From assembly GCA_020725405.1 (NCBI GenBank), contig DYFB01000082.1, positions 1 to 53,823 of the forward strand: a stretch of DNA of 53,823 nt. The letters run 5' to 3'. The position numbers and the translations under genes were made by a program. This stretch comes from Symbiobacterium sp. (GTDB lineage Bacteria; Bacillota; Sulfobacillia; UBA995; UBA9673). The notes beneath the pieces were generated by a model that saw only the letters and a program-made list of their open reading frames with translations, ran no database searches and was not told where the DNA came from. This document shows, in pieces, positions 8,783-17,732 of the stretch; the stretch's first letter is position 1, and each line of letters opens with the position of its first letter.

Positions 8783-9352
8783 GTGAAGTCCGGGACCGAG
8801 CCCGACCTCGACCAGGTTTACGTCCGTCACGTCGGACCGGTCCGGAACTACCTCTACCACCTCAGCGGCTGCCGCGACCTGGCCGAGGACCTTGTGCATG
8901 AGGTGTTCTACCGGGCGATGCGCCAATTGGTATTGGGCGTGCGGGTGCGGCACGTGTCGGCCTGGCTCTACCGCATCGCCCGCAATCTCTACCTTGACCG
9001 TCTGAAGCGCCGCCGACTCGAGGAAACGTCGCTCGATGCTCTTGATGCTCATGCCGTCGACGAACTGGCCTACCGGGCGGGGAAGCTGGTCGGCCCGCCG
9101 GGACCGCCGCTCGGCCAGCCGGAGCTCGAGGCGCTCCGGCGCGAGACCAACGCCGACATCGCCACAGCCCTGCGGGCTCTTCCGGAGCGACAGCGCACCG
9201 CGCTCATCCTCCGCGATGTGGAAGGCCTCACTTACCGGGAAATCGCCGAGGTCCTCCGAACGAGCACCGGGGCGGTGAAGAGCCTGCTCCACCGGGCCCG
9301 GGACGGGTTCATCGAGATATATCGCCGCCTGGAAGACGGCAGGAGCGAATAG
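8783..9352 (+). CDS. ECF-type RNA polymerase sigma factor
   Basis: Sigma-70 region 2 (DLAEDLVHEVFYRAMRQL) and region 4 (LPERQRTALILRDVEGLTYREIAEVLRTSTGAVKSLLHRAR). Confidence 0.92.
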   Translation: MKSGTEPDLDQVYVRHVGPVRNYLYHLSGCRDLAEDLVHEVFYRAMRQLVLGVRVRHVSAWLYRIARNLYLDRLKRRRLEETSLDALDAHAVDELAYRAGKLVGPPGPPLGQPELEALRRETNADIATALRALPERQRTALILRDVEGLTYREIAEVLRTSTGAVKSLLHRARDGFIEIYRRLEDGRSE

Positions 9353-9373
9353 CGTGAGAGCACGCAGAAGGGG

Positions 9374-10576
9374 GTGCGGGCTATGCCCGAGGTGACCTGC
9401 GCGCTGGTCGAGGACCTTCTCGACCTCTACCTGGATGGGGAGACCAGCGAGGAGACCGTCAGCTTGCTCGAGGAGCACATCGATAGCTGTGCCCGCTGTC
9501 AGTCACGAATCGAGCAGCGCCGTCGGGCGCGAGAGCGACTCGCCCGCCTGGCGTGGGGCAAAGGGGAGCTGTCCAGCCTGTTGGCGGGCGACGCCAAGGT
9601 CATCGCCATGGCTCGGCGGCGCCTGCGGCGGACTGTCCTCCGGGTCGTGGCCCTCAGTTTGGCCGTGGTTGTCGCCGGTTGGGCCGGGGTGTGGTTTCTG
9701 AGCGCTCCCGCGCCCCCGGGGATGTACCTGGCCCGGTTCACGGGCTCCCAAATCCTGGTGAACGGCCGGGCCGGTTTCATCATCCCCTTCCTGTGGGTCC
9801 CGGAGTATCCGGGCCAGCGGCCGCCGGAACTCTGGACCGTCGAGATACCCTGCGTGGGCGGGCGTGGGCTGACGCTGAAAGTGGCCGGGGTGACCCTGGA
9901 AGGCTGGACCTACGGCCCTCTCCGCTACCAGCGGGGTTGGATTCATGCTTACCAGCAGGAAGGCGTCTTGACGCGTTTCGGGGACGGGTTTTGGAGCTTC
10001 TACCCGAAGGAGCCGCCCCTGGACCCGCTGTGGGACGACGAAGGTCTGCCCTATATCACCCGGCGGGCCCGCGCGGTGACCATAATCGCCCGGGCGGGCC
10101 GGATCCTGGCCACCACCAGTGACATCGATCTGACCTTGGTCCAGTGGAACGATCATTCCATTCCGACCTACCGCCCGGCACCCGGGCCGGACGGAGAATG
10201 GAGTCCGTTCTTCAGGGTAGGCATCGGCGCCAGCGCGGATGGGCGGCACGTGCACCTGCAGGTATCGACAGATGTCGAGGGAGTCGAGCTCGTTGATGTG
10301 ATTCTTCCGGAGAGCGTGAGGCTGCTCCGGATCGAGGTCTCCCACGGCCCGGGGGGGGTCGGGCTGTCTGAGCCACTGGACCTGCCGTATAGGTTGCCTG
10401 TCGGAACAACAGATCTCGTTGGCCAGAGTGTCGCTGACCCCGGGTTCATGGTCTTCGCCACCATGGTGGTGTTGAGGGTCGGCGGGGAAACTCATCTCGA
10501 AGAAACCGGCCCCTACTCGACCCTGTCAGGAAACGCACCCCTCGGAGAGGTCTATGACCTGCGTCAACCCGATTGA
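9374..10576 (+). CDS. Anti-sigma factor: cytoplasmic zf-HC2 domain, one TM helix, large uncharacterised extracellular domain
   Basis: HIDSCARCQ (HxxxCxxC), TM LRVVALSLAVVVAGWAGVWFL, directly downstream of the ECF sigma. Confidence 0.82.
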   Translation: MRAMPEVTCALVEDLLDLYLDGETSEETVSLLEEHIDSCARCQSRIEQRRRARERLARLAWGKGELSSLLAGDAKVIAMARRRLRRTVLRVVALSLAVVVAGWAGVWFLSAPAPPGMYLARFTGSQILVNGRAGFIIPFLWVPEYPGQRPPELWTVEIPCVGGRGLTLKVAGVTLEGWTYGPLRYQRGWIHAYQQEGVLTRFGDGFWSFYPKEPPLDPLWDDEGLPYITRRARAVTIIARAGRILATTSDIDLTLVQWNDHSIPTYRPAPGPDGEWSPFFRVGIGASADGRHVHLQVSTDVEGVELVDVILPESVRLLRIEVSHGPGGVGLSEPLDLPYRLPVGTTDLVGQSVADPGFMVFATMVVLRVGGETHLEETGPYSTLSGNAPLGEVYDLRQPD

Positions 10577-10712
10577 GCCGAGGGTGGGAGCGGCTATGAC
10601 GCCGACGAGGGCCGCGGCTCAGACCGGGGCCCTCGGCCGATGGCCCTCACCCCGACCAGGGCCTGCTCTCGGATAGACCTGAGGGCCATATACTGATTCG
10701 AGGTGGTGCCTC

Positions 10713-10970
10713 TTGGTCAGGGCTTCGGACCTGCGGCTGAGGGACGTGGTCAACGTCCTCGACGGGTCCCGCCTCGGGTTCATCGTCGACTTCGAGCTCG
10801 ACCTCGAGACGGGGACGGTCACGGCGCTCGTCGTCCCCGGACCGGGCCGCTTCCTCGGCTTTCTCGGCCGCGAGACCGAGTACGTCATCCCCTGGGAGCG
10901 CATCCGGAAGATCGGCACCGACGTCATCCTCGTCGACATCCCCGGCTACACCGACCCGGCCCGGAGGTGA
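10713..10970 (+). CDS. YlmC/YmxH family PRC-barrel sporulation protein (TTG start)
   Basis: LRDVVNVLDGSRLGFIVDFELDLETG...VIPWERIRKIGTDVILVDI; expected position near nrdR. Confidence 0.85.
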   Translation: MVRASDLRLRDVVNVLDGSRLGFIVDFELDLETGTVTALVVPGPGRFLGFLGRETEYVIPWERIRKIGTDVILVDIPGYTDPARR

Positions 10971-11023
10971 GGGGCCGCTCCTCCGCCTTCTTCTTTCTTC
11001 CCCCAGGTTTTCGCTTTCCGGCG

Positions 11024-11052
11024 TAGACCACAGTATCTAGTCTGGCTATAAT
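11024..11052 (+). promoter_or_regulatory. nrdR promoter (-35 TAGACC 11024-11029, 17-bp spacer, -10 TATAAT 11047-11052)
   Basis: Consensus -10, 17-bp spacing, about 60 nt upstream of the GTG start. Confidence 0.65.
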
Positions 11053-11076
11053 GAGGGGGTGCGCTATATCTCGTGA
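11028..11076 (+). promoter_or_regulatory. Two NrdR-box-like elements (11028-11043 CCACAGTATCTAGTCT; 11061-11076 GCGCTATATCTCGTGA)
   Basis: 12/16 and 11/16 matches to the recalled NrdR box aCACwAtATaTwGtGt; start-to-start distance 33 nt. Confidence 0.6.
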
Positions 11077-11110
11077 GGAATGTATGTTCGCCCCCGGGGG
11101 AGGTGGGTCC

Positions 11111-11587
11111 GTGCGCTGCCCCCTCTGCGGCCGTCCCGACAGCCGCGTGCTCGACTCCCGGCCCGTCCAGGAGCAGCGGGTCATCCGCCGGCGCCGGGAG
11201 TGCGAAGCGTGCGGGAACAGGTTCACGACCTACGAGAAGACCGAGGAGCGCCCCCTGCTCGTCGTCAAGAGAGACGGGCGGCGGGAGGCGTTCGACCCCC
11301 TGAAGATAGTCGCCGGTCTCCTGCGGGCCTGTGAGAAGCGGCCCGTGAGCGCCGCCGACATGGAGAACCTCGCCGCCGAGGTGGAGCGGGAGATACGCCG
11401 CCTCGGGGACGAGGAGGTCTCCAGCGAAACCATCGGCGAGCTCGTCATGGAGAAGCTCCGGAAGCTCGACGAGGTGGCCTACGTGAGGTTCGCCTCCGTC
11501 TACCGGCAGTTCACCGACCTTGAGGCCTTCCGGCGCGAGGTCGACCGCCTTCGGCGGCGCGAAGCCGACCGCCTTCGGCGGGACTAG
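11111..11587 (+). CDS. nrdR: Transcriptional repressor NrdR
   Basis: [41 protein letters not shown] zinc ribbon and ATP-cone. GTG 11111 preceded by GGAGGT. Confidence 0.95.
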   Translation: MRCPLCGRPDSRVLDSRPVQEQRVIRRRRECEACGNRFTTYEKTEERPLLVVKRDGRREAFDPLKIVAGLLRACEKRPVSAADMENLAAEVEREIRRLGDEEVSSETIGELVMEKLRKLDEVAYVRFASVYRQFTDLEAFRREVDRLRRREADRLRRD

Positions 11588-11600
11588 GGCCCCGGCCGGA

Positions 11601-11620
11601 GCCGGGATCTAGATCCCGGC
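11601..11620. repeat. Perfect 20-bp palindrome GCCGGGATCTAGATCCCGGC between nrdR and nrdJ
   Basis: Reverse complement identical to itself; no T-tract. Confidence 0.8.
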
Positions 11621-11703
11621 CGAGCGATGACGGACCGATGATGACGATAAGAGAGAAGGCGCTGTGAACCGGCGCCCGAGACCGCGGGGGAGAGATAGAG
11701 ACG

Positions 11704-14700
11704 ATGGCCCGAGAACCGGTTCTGACCGAGAACGCCCTGATAGTCCTGACCAACAGGTATCTGGCCAAGAACGAGCTCGGCGAGGTTGTCGAAACCCCTG
11801 AGCAGCTCTTCCGCCGGGTCGCCCGGAATCTTGTCCTCATGGACGTCCTCTACGACCCCGAGGTCTACGACCCGGGGGGCGGCCAGACCGCCGGCGACGA
11901 GGTGACGCCGGCCGGAGCTGGCGAGCCGCCGCCGCCCTACACCTCCTACGACCTGTCGACTCTCCGCAACGCCTACGACAGCCTCCGGCGCCGCGGCCAC
12001 ATGAAAGTCGACTTCGGGCGGCTCCTGGGGATTCTGGCCGACCGTCGGCCGCTCCTCGCCCAGGCCGAGGACCGCCTCTACGGGGCCATGGCCTCGCTCC
12101 GCCTCCTCTTCAACTCGCCGACCCTCATGAACGCCGGCCGCGAGCTCCAGCAGCTCTCGGCCTGCTTCGTCCTTCCCATTGAGGACTCCCTCGAGAGCAT
12201 CTTCGACACCCTCAAGCACACCGCCCTGATCCACCAATCGGGTGGGGGCTGCGTGGCCGGCGACGCGCTCGTCCACACGAGCTACTGCGGTATCGAGGAG
12301 ATAGCCGCCCTCTACGCCCGGGTCCGCGAGACCGGCGTGGCGGAGGAGGTCGGCGACCGCTACCGGGTCATGGACGTGCGGGGCCTCGGCATCCGGACCA
12401 TGGGCGTCGACCCCGCCACCGGGACCTTCGAGCCGAGACCGGTCACCCACCTCTGGCGGTGGGAGGTCCCCCCGGGGGAGCGGGTGACGGTGAGGTGTGA
12501 GGACGGCACGGTGGTGACGACCAGCAGCTGGCACCCGTTCCTGGTCTTCACCGGGGAGGGGATCGAGGAGCGCCGCGCCGACCGGCTCCGCCCGGGAGAC
12601 ATTCTGCTCCAGCCGAACGCCAGCGTCCGGGGGAACTGGCCCTTCCGGGACTTCCAGGAGGTGGACGGGACCCGGCTCGACGAGGAGACGGCCTGGCGCT
12701 CGGCCCGGAGCGAGGCGAGCAGCGGCGACAGTCTCGAGCTCTTCGGGCCGGTGAGTAAGTCGCCGCTCACCGTGGTCTCAGCCTTCCTCGGCGGCCTCAT
12801 CGAGTCCAGGGGCCGCGTCGGACCGCGCGATCGGGGCGTGGTCGTCTCAACGGCCTCCCGGGAGTTCGCCCGGCGCCTGGAGGCCCTGGCGAGCCTCCTG
12901 GGCCTAGGTCCCTCCCTAAGGACCAGGCGGCCAGGGAAGCGGGGGGAGGCGGACGGCCGCCGGGTCTACGACGTGCGGTTGGCCTCGCCCGCCCGCACCG
13001 CCGACCTTGCGGCCATGGTCCTTCCGTGGGTCCGGGACCCCGACCGGCGCGCCCGCCTGGAGCACCTTCAGGAAGGCCGGGGGAGGGCCCGTCGCCCGAG
13101 CCCGCCGGCCCGTCCGGCCGCGGCCGCGGAAGGCCTCCTCCTCCACGAGAGGGTCGCGCAGGCCTCGACCCGGGTGACGGCCGTGGAGCCGGCGACCGGA
13201 GAGCGGGACTTCTACGATTTCACGGTGGAGGGCCACAACAACTACCTGGCCGGCCGCGGGAGCCTCACCATCGTCCACAACACCGGCTTCTCTTTCTCGC
13301 GCCTAAGGCCCAAGGACGACATCGTCCGCTCGACCGGGGGCGTCGCCAGCGGCCCGGTGTCGTTCATGCGGGTCTTCGACGCGGCCACCAACGCGGTCAA
13401 GCAGGGCGGTACCAGGCGCGGGGCCAACATGGGTATCCTCCGGTGCGACCACCCGGACATCGTCGACTTCATCAACTCCAAGACCGACAGCCAGGCCATC
13501 ACCAACTTCAACATCTCGGTGGGTCTCACCGACGCCTTCATGGAGGCGGTCCGGAAGGACGCCGAGCACGAGCTCGTCAACCCCAGGACGGGGAAGGTGA
13601 CCGGGACGATTAGGGCCCGGCGGCTCTTCGAGCTCATCGCCGAGCGAGCCTGGGCCAACGGCGAGCCGGGGGTCATCTTCCTCGACCGGATGAACCGGGA
13701 CAACCCGACCCCTCACCTCGGGGTGATCGAGAGCACCAATCCGTGCGGGGAGCAGCCTCTTCTCCCGTACGAGTCCTGCAACCTGGCCTCCCTCAACCTC
13801 GCCCGGGTGGTCTCCGGCGGCCGGGTCGACTACGAGGCTCTGGGGGACCTCATCGACCTGGCCATGCATTACCTTGACAACGTCATCGATGCCAACCGCT
13901 ACGCGATGCCCGAGATCGAGCGGATGACCAAGGCCAACCGCAAGGTGGGGCTCGGCGTCATGGGGTGGGCCGACATGCTCATCCAGCTCGGGATAGCCTA
14001 CGATTCCGAGGAGGCCGTCGCCCTGGCCGAGGAGGTCATGGGATTCATCGACGCCCGGTCGAAGCAGGCCTCGGCCCGCCTGGCCGAGGAGCGGGGACCG
14101 TTCCCCAACTTCGCGGGGTCGGCGCTCGACCGACCAGGTGAGCCGCCACTCCGGAACGCCACGACCACGACCATCGCTCCGACCGGGACCATCAGCATCA
14201 TCGCCGGGGCCTCGAGCGGCATCGAACCCCTCTTCTCCATCGCTTTCACCCGCAAGGGCGTCCTCGGGGGAAAAGAGCTCGTCGAGATCAACCCGCTCTT
14301 CGAGTACGTGGCCAGGCGCGAGGGATTCTACGGCGACTCCCTCATGGCCGCGGTGGCCAGGGCCGGGAGCATCCAGGCCCTGGACGGGGTGCCGGCCGAG
14401 GTCAAGAGGCTCTTCGTCACCGCCCTGGACATCGACCCCGAGTGGCACTGCCGGATGCAGGCCGCCTTCCAGAGACACACCGACAACGCCGTGTCCAAGA
14501 CGGTGAACCTCCCCTTCGAGGCGACCCCGGAGGACATCCGGGCGATATACGAACTCGCGTACGACCTCGGCTGCAAGGGGGTCACGGTCTACCGCAACGG
14601 GAGCCGGGCTTCGCAGGTGCTGAACGTGGGGCGGAAGGCCGGGGCCGGAGAGGGGTGCGGCCCCGGGCCGGGGCCGGCCGCCCGGGCGGCGGGTGTCGCG

Positions 14701-15441
14701 GCGGTCGCGCCGCCCGGCCGCCAGGTCATCGACCGCGGCCCGTGGGGGAAGGTCCGCCCGGTACCGCGGCCGACCGGTCTCTCCGGCGTGACGGTCCGGA
14801 AGATAACCCCGCTCGGGAACCTCTACCTCACCCTCAACATCGCCGACAACCAGCCGTTCGAGCTGTTCGCCCAGATCGGCAAGGCCGGCAGCGACGTCGC
14901 GGCTTTCACCGAGGCTCTGGCCAGGCTCGTCTCCCTCGCCCTCCGCTGCGGCATCGACCCCCGGGTCATCGCCGACGAGCTCGGCGGGATAGGAGGGAAC
15001 CGGAGCGTCGGGTTCGGCCCGAACCGGGTGAAATCGGTGCCCGACGCCATCGCCCGCTTCATGGACGAATACCTATCAGGGGAGATCGAGGTCTCGCCCT
15101 GGGCGGCGCGGCGGGCCGGACAGCTCACCATGTTCGAGAACGGGCCGGCCGCCGGGGCGGAGTCCGGGGGAGCCGCCCCCGGACCGGGCCCCGGAGTGGA
15201 GACGGGTGCCGGACCGAGCGGACGGGACGCCGGACGGGACGCCGGACGGGATGCCGACCGCCCGGTCGCCTGGGAGCCGGAGGTCTCCGCCGCGCCCGAG
15301 GCCGAGGACGACGTTTGGGCTGCTCAACCGGAGCCGGCTCTACGTTCGAGCTTCGACCTCTGTCCGACCTGCGGGATGCAGAGCCTGGCCTACGAGGAAG
15401 GATGTCTCAAGTGCCGGTCGTGCGGGTATAGTGAGTGCTGA
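11704..15441 (+). CDS. nrdJ: Vitamin B12-dependent (class II) ribonucleoside-diphosphate reductase, interrupted by an in-frame intein
   Basis: RNR motifs FNSPTLMNAG, NPCGEQPLLPYESCNLASLNL, ATTTTIAPTGTISIIAGASSGIEPLF; C-terminal CPTCG...CRSCGYSEC. Confidence 0.95.
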   Translation: MAREPVLTENALIVLTNRYLAKNELGEVVETPEQLFRRVARNLVLMDVLYDPEVYDPGGGQTAGDEVTPAGAGEPPPPYTSYDLSTLRNAYDSLRRRGHMKVDFGRLLGILADRRPLLAQAEDRLYGAMASLRLLFNSPTLMNAGRELQQLSACFVLPIEDSLESIFDTLKHTALIHQSGGGCVAGDALVHTSYCGIEEIAALYARVRETGVAEEVGDRYRVMDVRGLGIRTMGVDPATGTFEPRPVTHLWRWEVPPGERVTVRCEDGTVVTTSSWHPFLVFTGEGIEERRADRLRPGDILLQPNASVRGNWPFRDFQEVDGTRLDEETAWRSARSEASSGDSLELFGPVSKSPLTVVSAFLGGLIESRGRVGPRDRGVVVSTASREFARRLEALASLLGLGPSLRTRRPGKRGEADGRRVYDVRLASPARTADLAAMVLPWVRDPDRRARLEHLQEGRGRARRPSPPARPAAAAEGLLLHERVAQASTRVTAVEPATGERDFYDFTVEGHNNYLAGRGSLTIVHNTGFSFSRLRPKDDIVRSTGGVASGPVSFMRVFDAATNAVKQGGTRRGANMGILRCDHPDIVDFINSKTDSQAITNFNISVGLTDAFMEAVRKDAEHELVNPRTGKVTGTIRARRLFELIAERAWANGEPGVIFLDRMNRDNPTPHLGVIESTNPCGEQPLLPYESCNLASLNLARVVSGGRVDYEALGDLIDLAMHYLDNVIDANRYAMPEIERMTKANRKVGLGVMGWADMLIQLGIAYDSEEAVALAEEVMGFIDARSKQASARLAEERGPFPNFAGSALDRPGEPPLRNATTTTIAPTGTISIIAGASSGIEPLFSIAFTRKGVLGGKELVEINPLFEYVARREGFYGDSLMAAVARAGSIQALDGVPAEVKRLFVTALDIDPEWHCRMQAAFQRHTDNAVSKTVNLPFEATPEDIRAIYELAYDLGCKGVTVYRNGSRASQVLNVGRKAGAGEGCGPGPGPAARAAGVAAVAPPGRQVIDRGPWGKVRPVPRPTGLSGVTVRKITPLGNLYLTLNIADNQPFELFAQIGKAGSDVAAFTEALARLVSLALRCGIDPRVIADELGGIGGNRSVGFGPNRVKSVPDAIARFMDEYLSGEIEVSPWAARRAGQLTMFENGPAAGAESGGAAPGPGPGVETGAGPSGRDAGRDAGRDADRPVAWEPEVSAAPEAEDDVWAAQPEPALRSSFDLCPTCGMQSLAYEEGCLKCRSCGYSEC
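12250..13281 (+). mobile_element. Intein (344 aa) in NrdJ between SGGG and TGFSFSRL, with degenerate homing-endonuclease region
   Basis: Starts C-V-A-G-D-A-L-V-H; block B TTSSWHPFLVF; ends YDFTVEGHNNYLAGRGSLTIVHN|T; exteins rejoin to the conserved SGGGTGFSFSRLRPK. Confidence 0.93.
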
Positions 15442-15459
15442 GGGGAGAGGGGTGACGCC

Positions 15460-16185
15460 TTGCCGGGACCGGGACAGCTCGGGGCCCTGTTCGTCGTCGC
15501 CGGGGCGGCGCTGGTGGGCGCCGTGCACGCCCTCCTTCCTGACCACTGGATACCCTTCGTCGTCCTGAGCAAGGCCCGGAACTGGGATATCCCCCGGTCG
15601 CTCCGGGCCGTCGTTGCCGGCGGGGTGGCCCACCTCGCCTCGACCGCGGCGCTCGGCCTCCTCATCGCCTATCTCGGCGCCGGCGCTCTGGAGAAGGTCG
15701 GGCACACGGCGGAGCTCGCCGGGGCCGGGGTCCTGGTCGTCTTCGGGGCCGTCCTCACCTGGCGGGGGGTCCGGACGGCGCGCGCCGCGGCCGCCGCCGA
15801 CGGGACCGCCGACCACGGGCCGCCAGTTCGCCCGGGTCACCGGTGCGGGCCGGGCCACCGTCACGCGGTCGGCCAGGGCCGCGACCGGCCGGCCGCCAGC
15901 GACCGGAGCCACATCCTCCAAGGGGCCATCCTCGGCCTCCGGCCCTGCGCGGAGGCCATCCCCATCTTCCTCGCGGCGGCGACCTTCGGGCTCACTCCTT
16001 CGCTCGTGGTCGTCGCGGTCTGGGTGGCGGTCACGCTGGGGGCCATGGTGGCCGTCGTCTGGCTCTCCCTTCTCGGTCTCCGCGGTCTCAGGCCCGAGCG
16101 GCTCGCCCGCTACGGAGAGCTCGTGGCCGGGTCGGTCATCCTGGCCATGGGCCTGGGCGCGGCCAGTCTCTGCCTGCTCCACTAG
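15460..16185 (+). CDS. NicO/RcnA-like nickel/cobalt transporter family membrane protein
   Basis: HALLPDHW motif in TM1, multiple TM helices, His-containing loop DHGPPVRPGHRCGPGHRHAVG. Confidence 0.65.
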   Translation: MPGPGQLGALFVVAGAALVGAVHALLPDHWIPFVVLSKARNWDIPRSLRAVVAGGVAHLASTAALGLLIAYLGAGALEKVGHTAELAGAGVLVVFGAVLTWRGVRTARAAAAADGTADHGPPVRPGHRCGPGHRHAVGQGRDRPAASDRSHILQGAILGLRPCAEAIPIFLAAATFGLTPSLVVVAVWVAVTLGAMVAVVWLSLLGLRGLRPERLARYGELVAGSVILAMGLGAASLCLLH

Positions 16186-16293
16186 CCCTTCGCCCGGCGG
16201 CAGGTAACTCCGCCCTGGGGGTGAAAGATGTAGAAATACTCAGATAGCGGCCCGGATGCCTGCCCCCCGGGCCGCCCCAGGGGAGGGGAGACC

Positions 16294-17718
16294 ATGAGGA
16301 CGGCCGAGGAGTACCTGGCCAAGCTCAGGGGGATGCGCCGGAACGTCCACTACCGCGGGGAGCTCGTCGACCGTGACCACCCGGACATCATGCCCGGCAT
16401 CCGGGTCATCAGCGAGACCTTCAAGGTTGACGACCCGGCCCTGAAAGGTCTGGCCGCGGCGACGTCCCACCTCACCGGAGAGACGGTGAACCGCTTTTGT
16501 CACATCCACTGCACCACGGACGACCTCCTCGCCAAGCAGAAGCTCACAAGGCTCCTTTGCCGCCGGACCGGCGGGTGCATCCAGCGCTGCATGGGCATCG
16601 ACGCCCTCAACGCCCTGTCGGTGGTCACCAAGCTCGCCCAGGACGCCACGGACATCGACTACCACGAGCGGTTCAACCGCTATCTCCGCTACTTCCAGGA
16701 GAACGACCTCGTCGGCAACGCGGCCCAGACCGACGTGAAGGGCGACAGGTCCAAGCGGCCCTCCGAGCAGGCGGACCCCGACCTCTACGTGAGGGTCGTG
16801 GAGCGGGGCCGCGACGGGATAGTCGTTCGCGGGGCCAAGGCCCACAACACCATCGGCCCCTACTGCGACGAGATCATCGTCCTCCCGACCCGCCTCATGA
16901 CCCCGAACGACGCCGACTGGTCGGTGGCCTTCGCCGTGCCGGCCGACGCCGAGGGGGTCCACCAGTACATCCGGGCGACCCACCCGCGCCCGCGCTCCTT
17001 CCTCAAGGCTCCGGTGGCCGAGTTCGGGGCCTGCGACTCCCTGACCGTCTTCGACGACGTCTTCGTTCCCTGGGAGAGGGTCTTCCTCTGCGGCGAGACG
17101 GTCTTCGCCGGCCAGCTGGCCGCTCTCTTCGCGACCTACCACCGCCACAGCTACACGGGGTGCAAGGCCGCCGTCTCGGACATCGTCCTCGGGGCGGCCG
17201 CCCTGGTGGCCGAGTACAACGGGGTGGCCAAGGCCCCCCACGTCCGGGACAAGCTCGCCGAGCTCATCGCCGTGGGAGAGCTCGTCTTCGCGGCAGGGGT
17301 GGCGGCCAGCGTGACGGCCCAGCCCGCCTCGTCGGGGACGATGGTCCCGGACATCATCTTCACCAACGTCGGGCGCTACCACGCCGGGGTCAATGTGATG
17401 CACGAGTTCGAGATTCTCATCGACCTTGCCGGCGGTCTCCCGGCAACTCTGCCGCCGGAGGAGGAGTGGGCGAACCCCGAGAGCGCCCGCTTCCTCGATA
17501 AGTACATCATGCGCAACCCGAGCGTCTCGGCCGAGAACCAGCACCGGTGTTTCCGGCTGCTCTCGGACCTCCTCTGCTCGAGCAACTCCGGGGTGATGCA
17601 GGTCGCCGGGGTTCACGGGGGCGGCTCGCCCATCATGGAGCGCATCGCCATCACGAGCCTCTACGACTTCGAGGAGAAGAAGGCCCTGGCGAGATACCTC
17701 GCCGGGATAACGAGCTAG
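16294..17718 (+). CDS. 4-hydroxyphenylacetate 3-hydroxylase/4-hydroxybutyryl-CoA dehydratase family protein
   Basis: GCIQRCMGIDALNAL (C-x3-C) and YHRHSYTGC (H-x6-C) match the [4Fe-4S] ligand pattern of 4-hydroxybutyryl-CoA dehydratase. Confidence 0.85.
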   Translation: MRTAEEYLAKLRGMRRNVHYRGELVDRDHPDIMPGIRVISETFKVDDPALKGLAAATSHLTGETVNRFCHIHCTTDDLLAKQKLTRLLCRRTGGCIQRCMGIDALNALSVVTKLAQDATDIDYHERFNRYLRYFQENDLVGNAAQTDVKGDRSKRPSEQADPDLYVRVVERGRDGIVVRGAKAHNTIGPYCDEIIVLPTRLMTPNDADWSVAFAVPADAEGVHQYIRATHPRPRSFLKAPVAEFGACDSLTVFDDVFVPWERVFLCGETVFAGQLAALFATYHRHSYTGCKAAVSDIVLGAAALVAEYNGVAKAPHVRDKLAELIAVGELVFAAGVAASVTAQPASSGTMVPDIIFTNVGRYHAGVNVMHEFEILIDLAGGLPATLPPEEEWANPESARFLDKYIMRNPSVSAENQHRCFRLLSDLLCSSNSGVMQVAGVHGGGSPIMERIAITSLYDFEEKKALARYLAGITS

Positions 17719-17732
17719 AGGGGAGGACGGCC

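Noticed and set aside
11601-11620. Rho-independent terminator after nrdR
   Set aside because: Fully palindromic with no loop and no T-tract.
12250-13281. Possible group I/II intron or frameshift in nrdJ
   Set aside because: Reading frame is continuous and protein-level intein blocks are present, so a protein intein explains it.
16240-17616. 458-aa minus-strand ORF
   Set aside because: Antisense to the 4-hydroxybutyryl-CoA dehydratase-like gene; no motifs.
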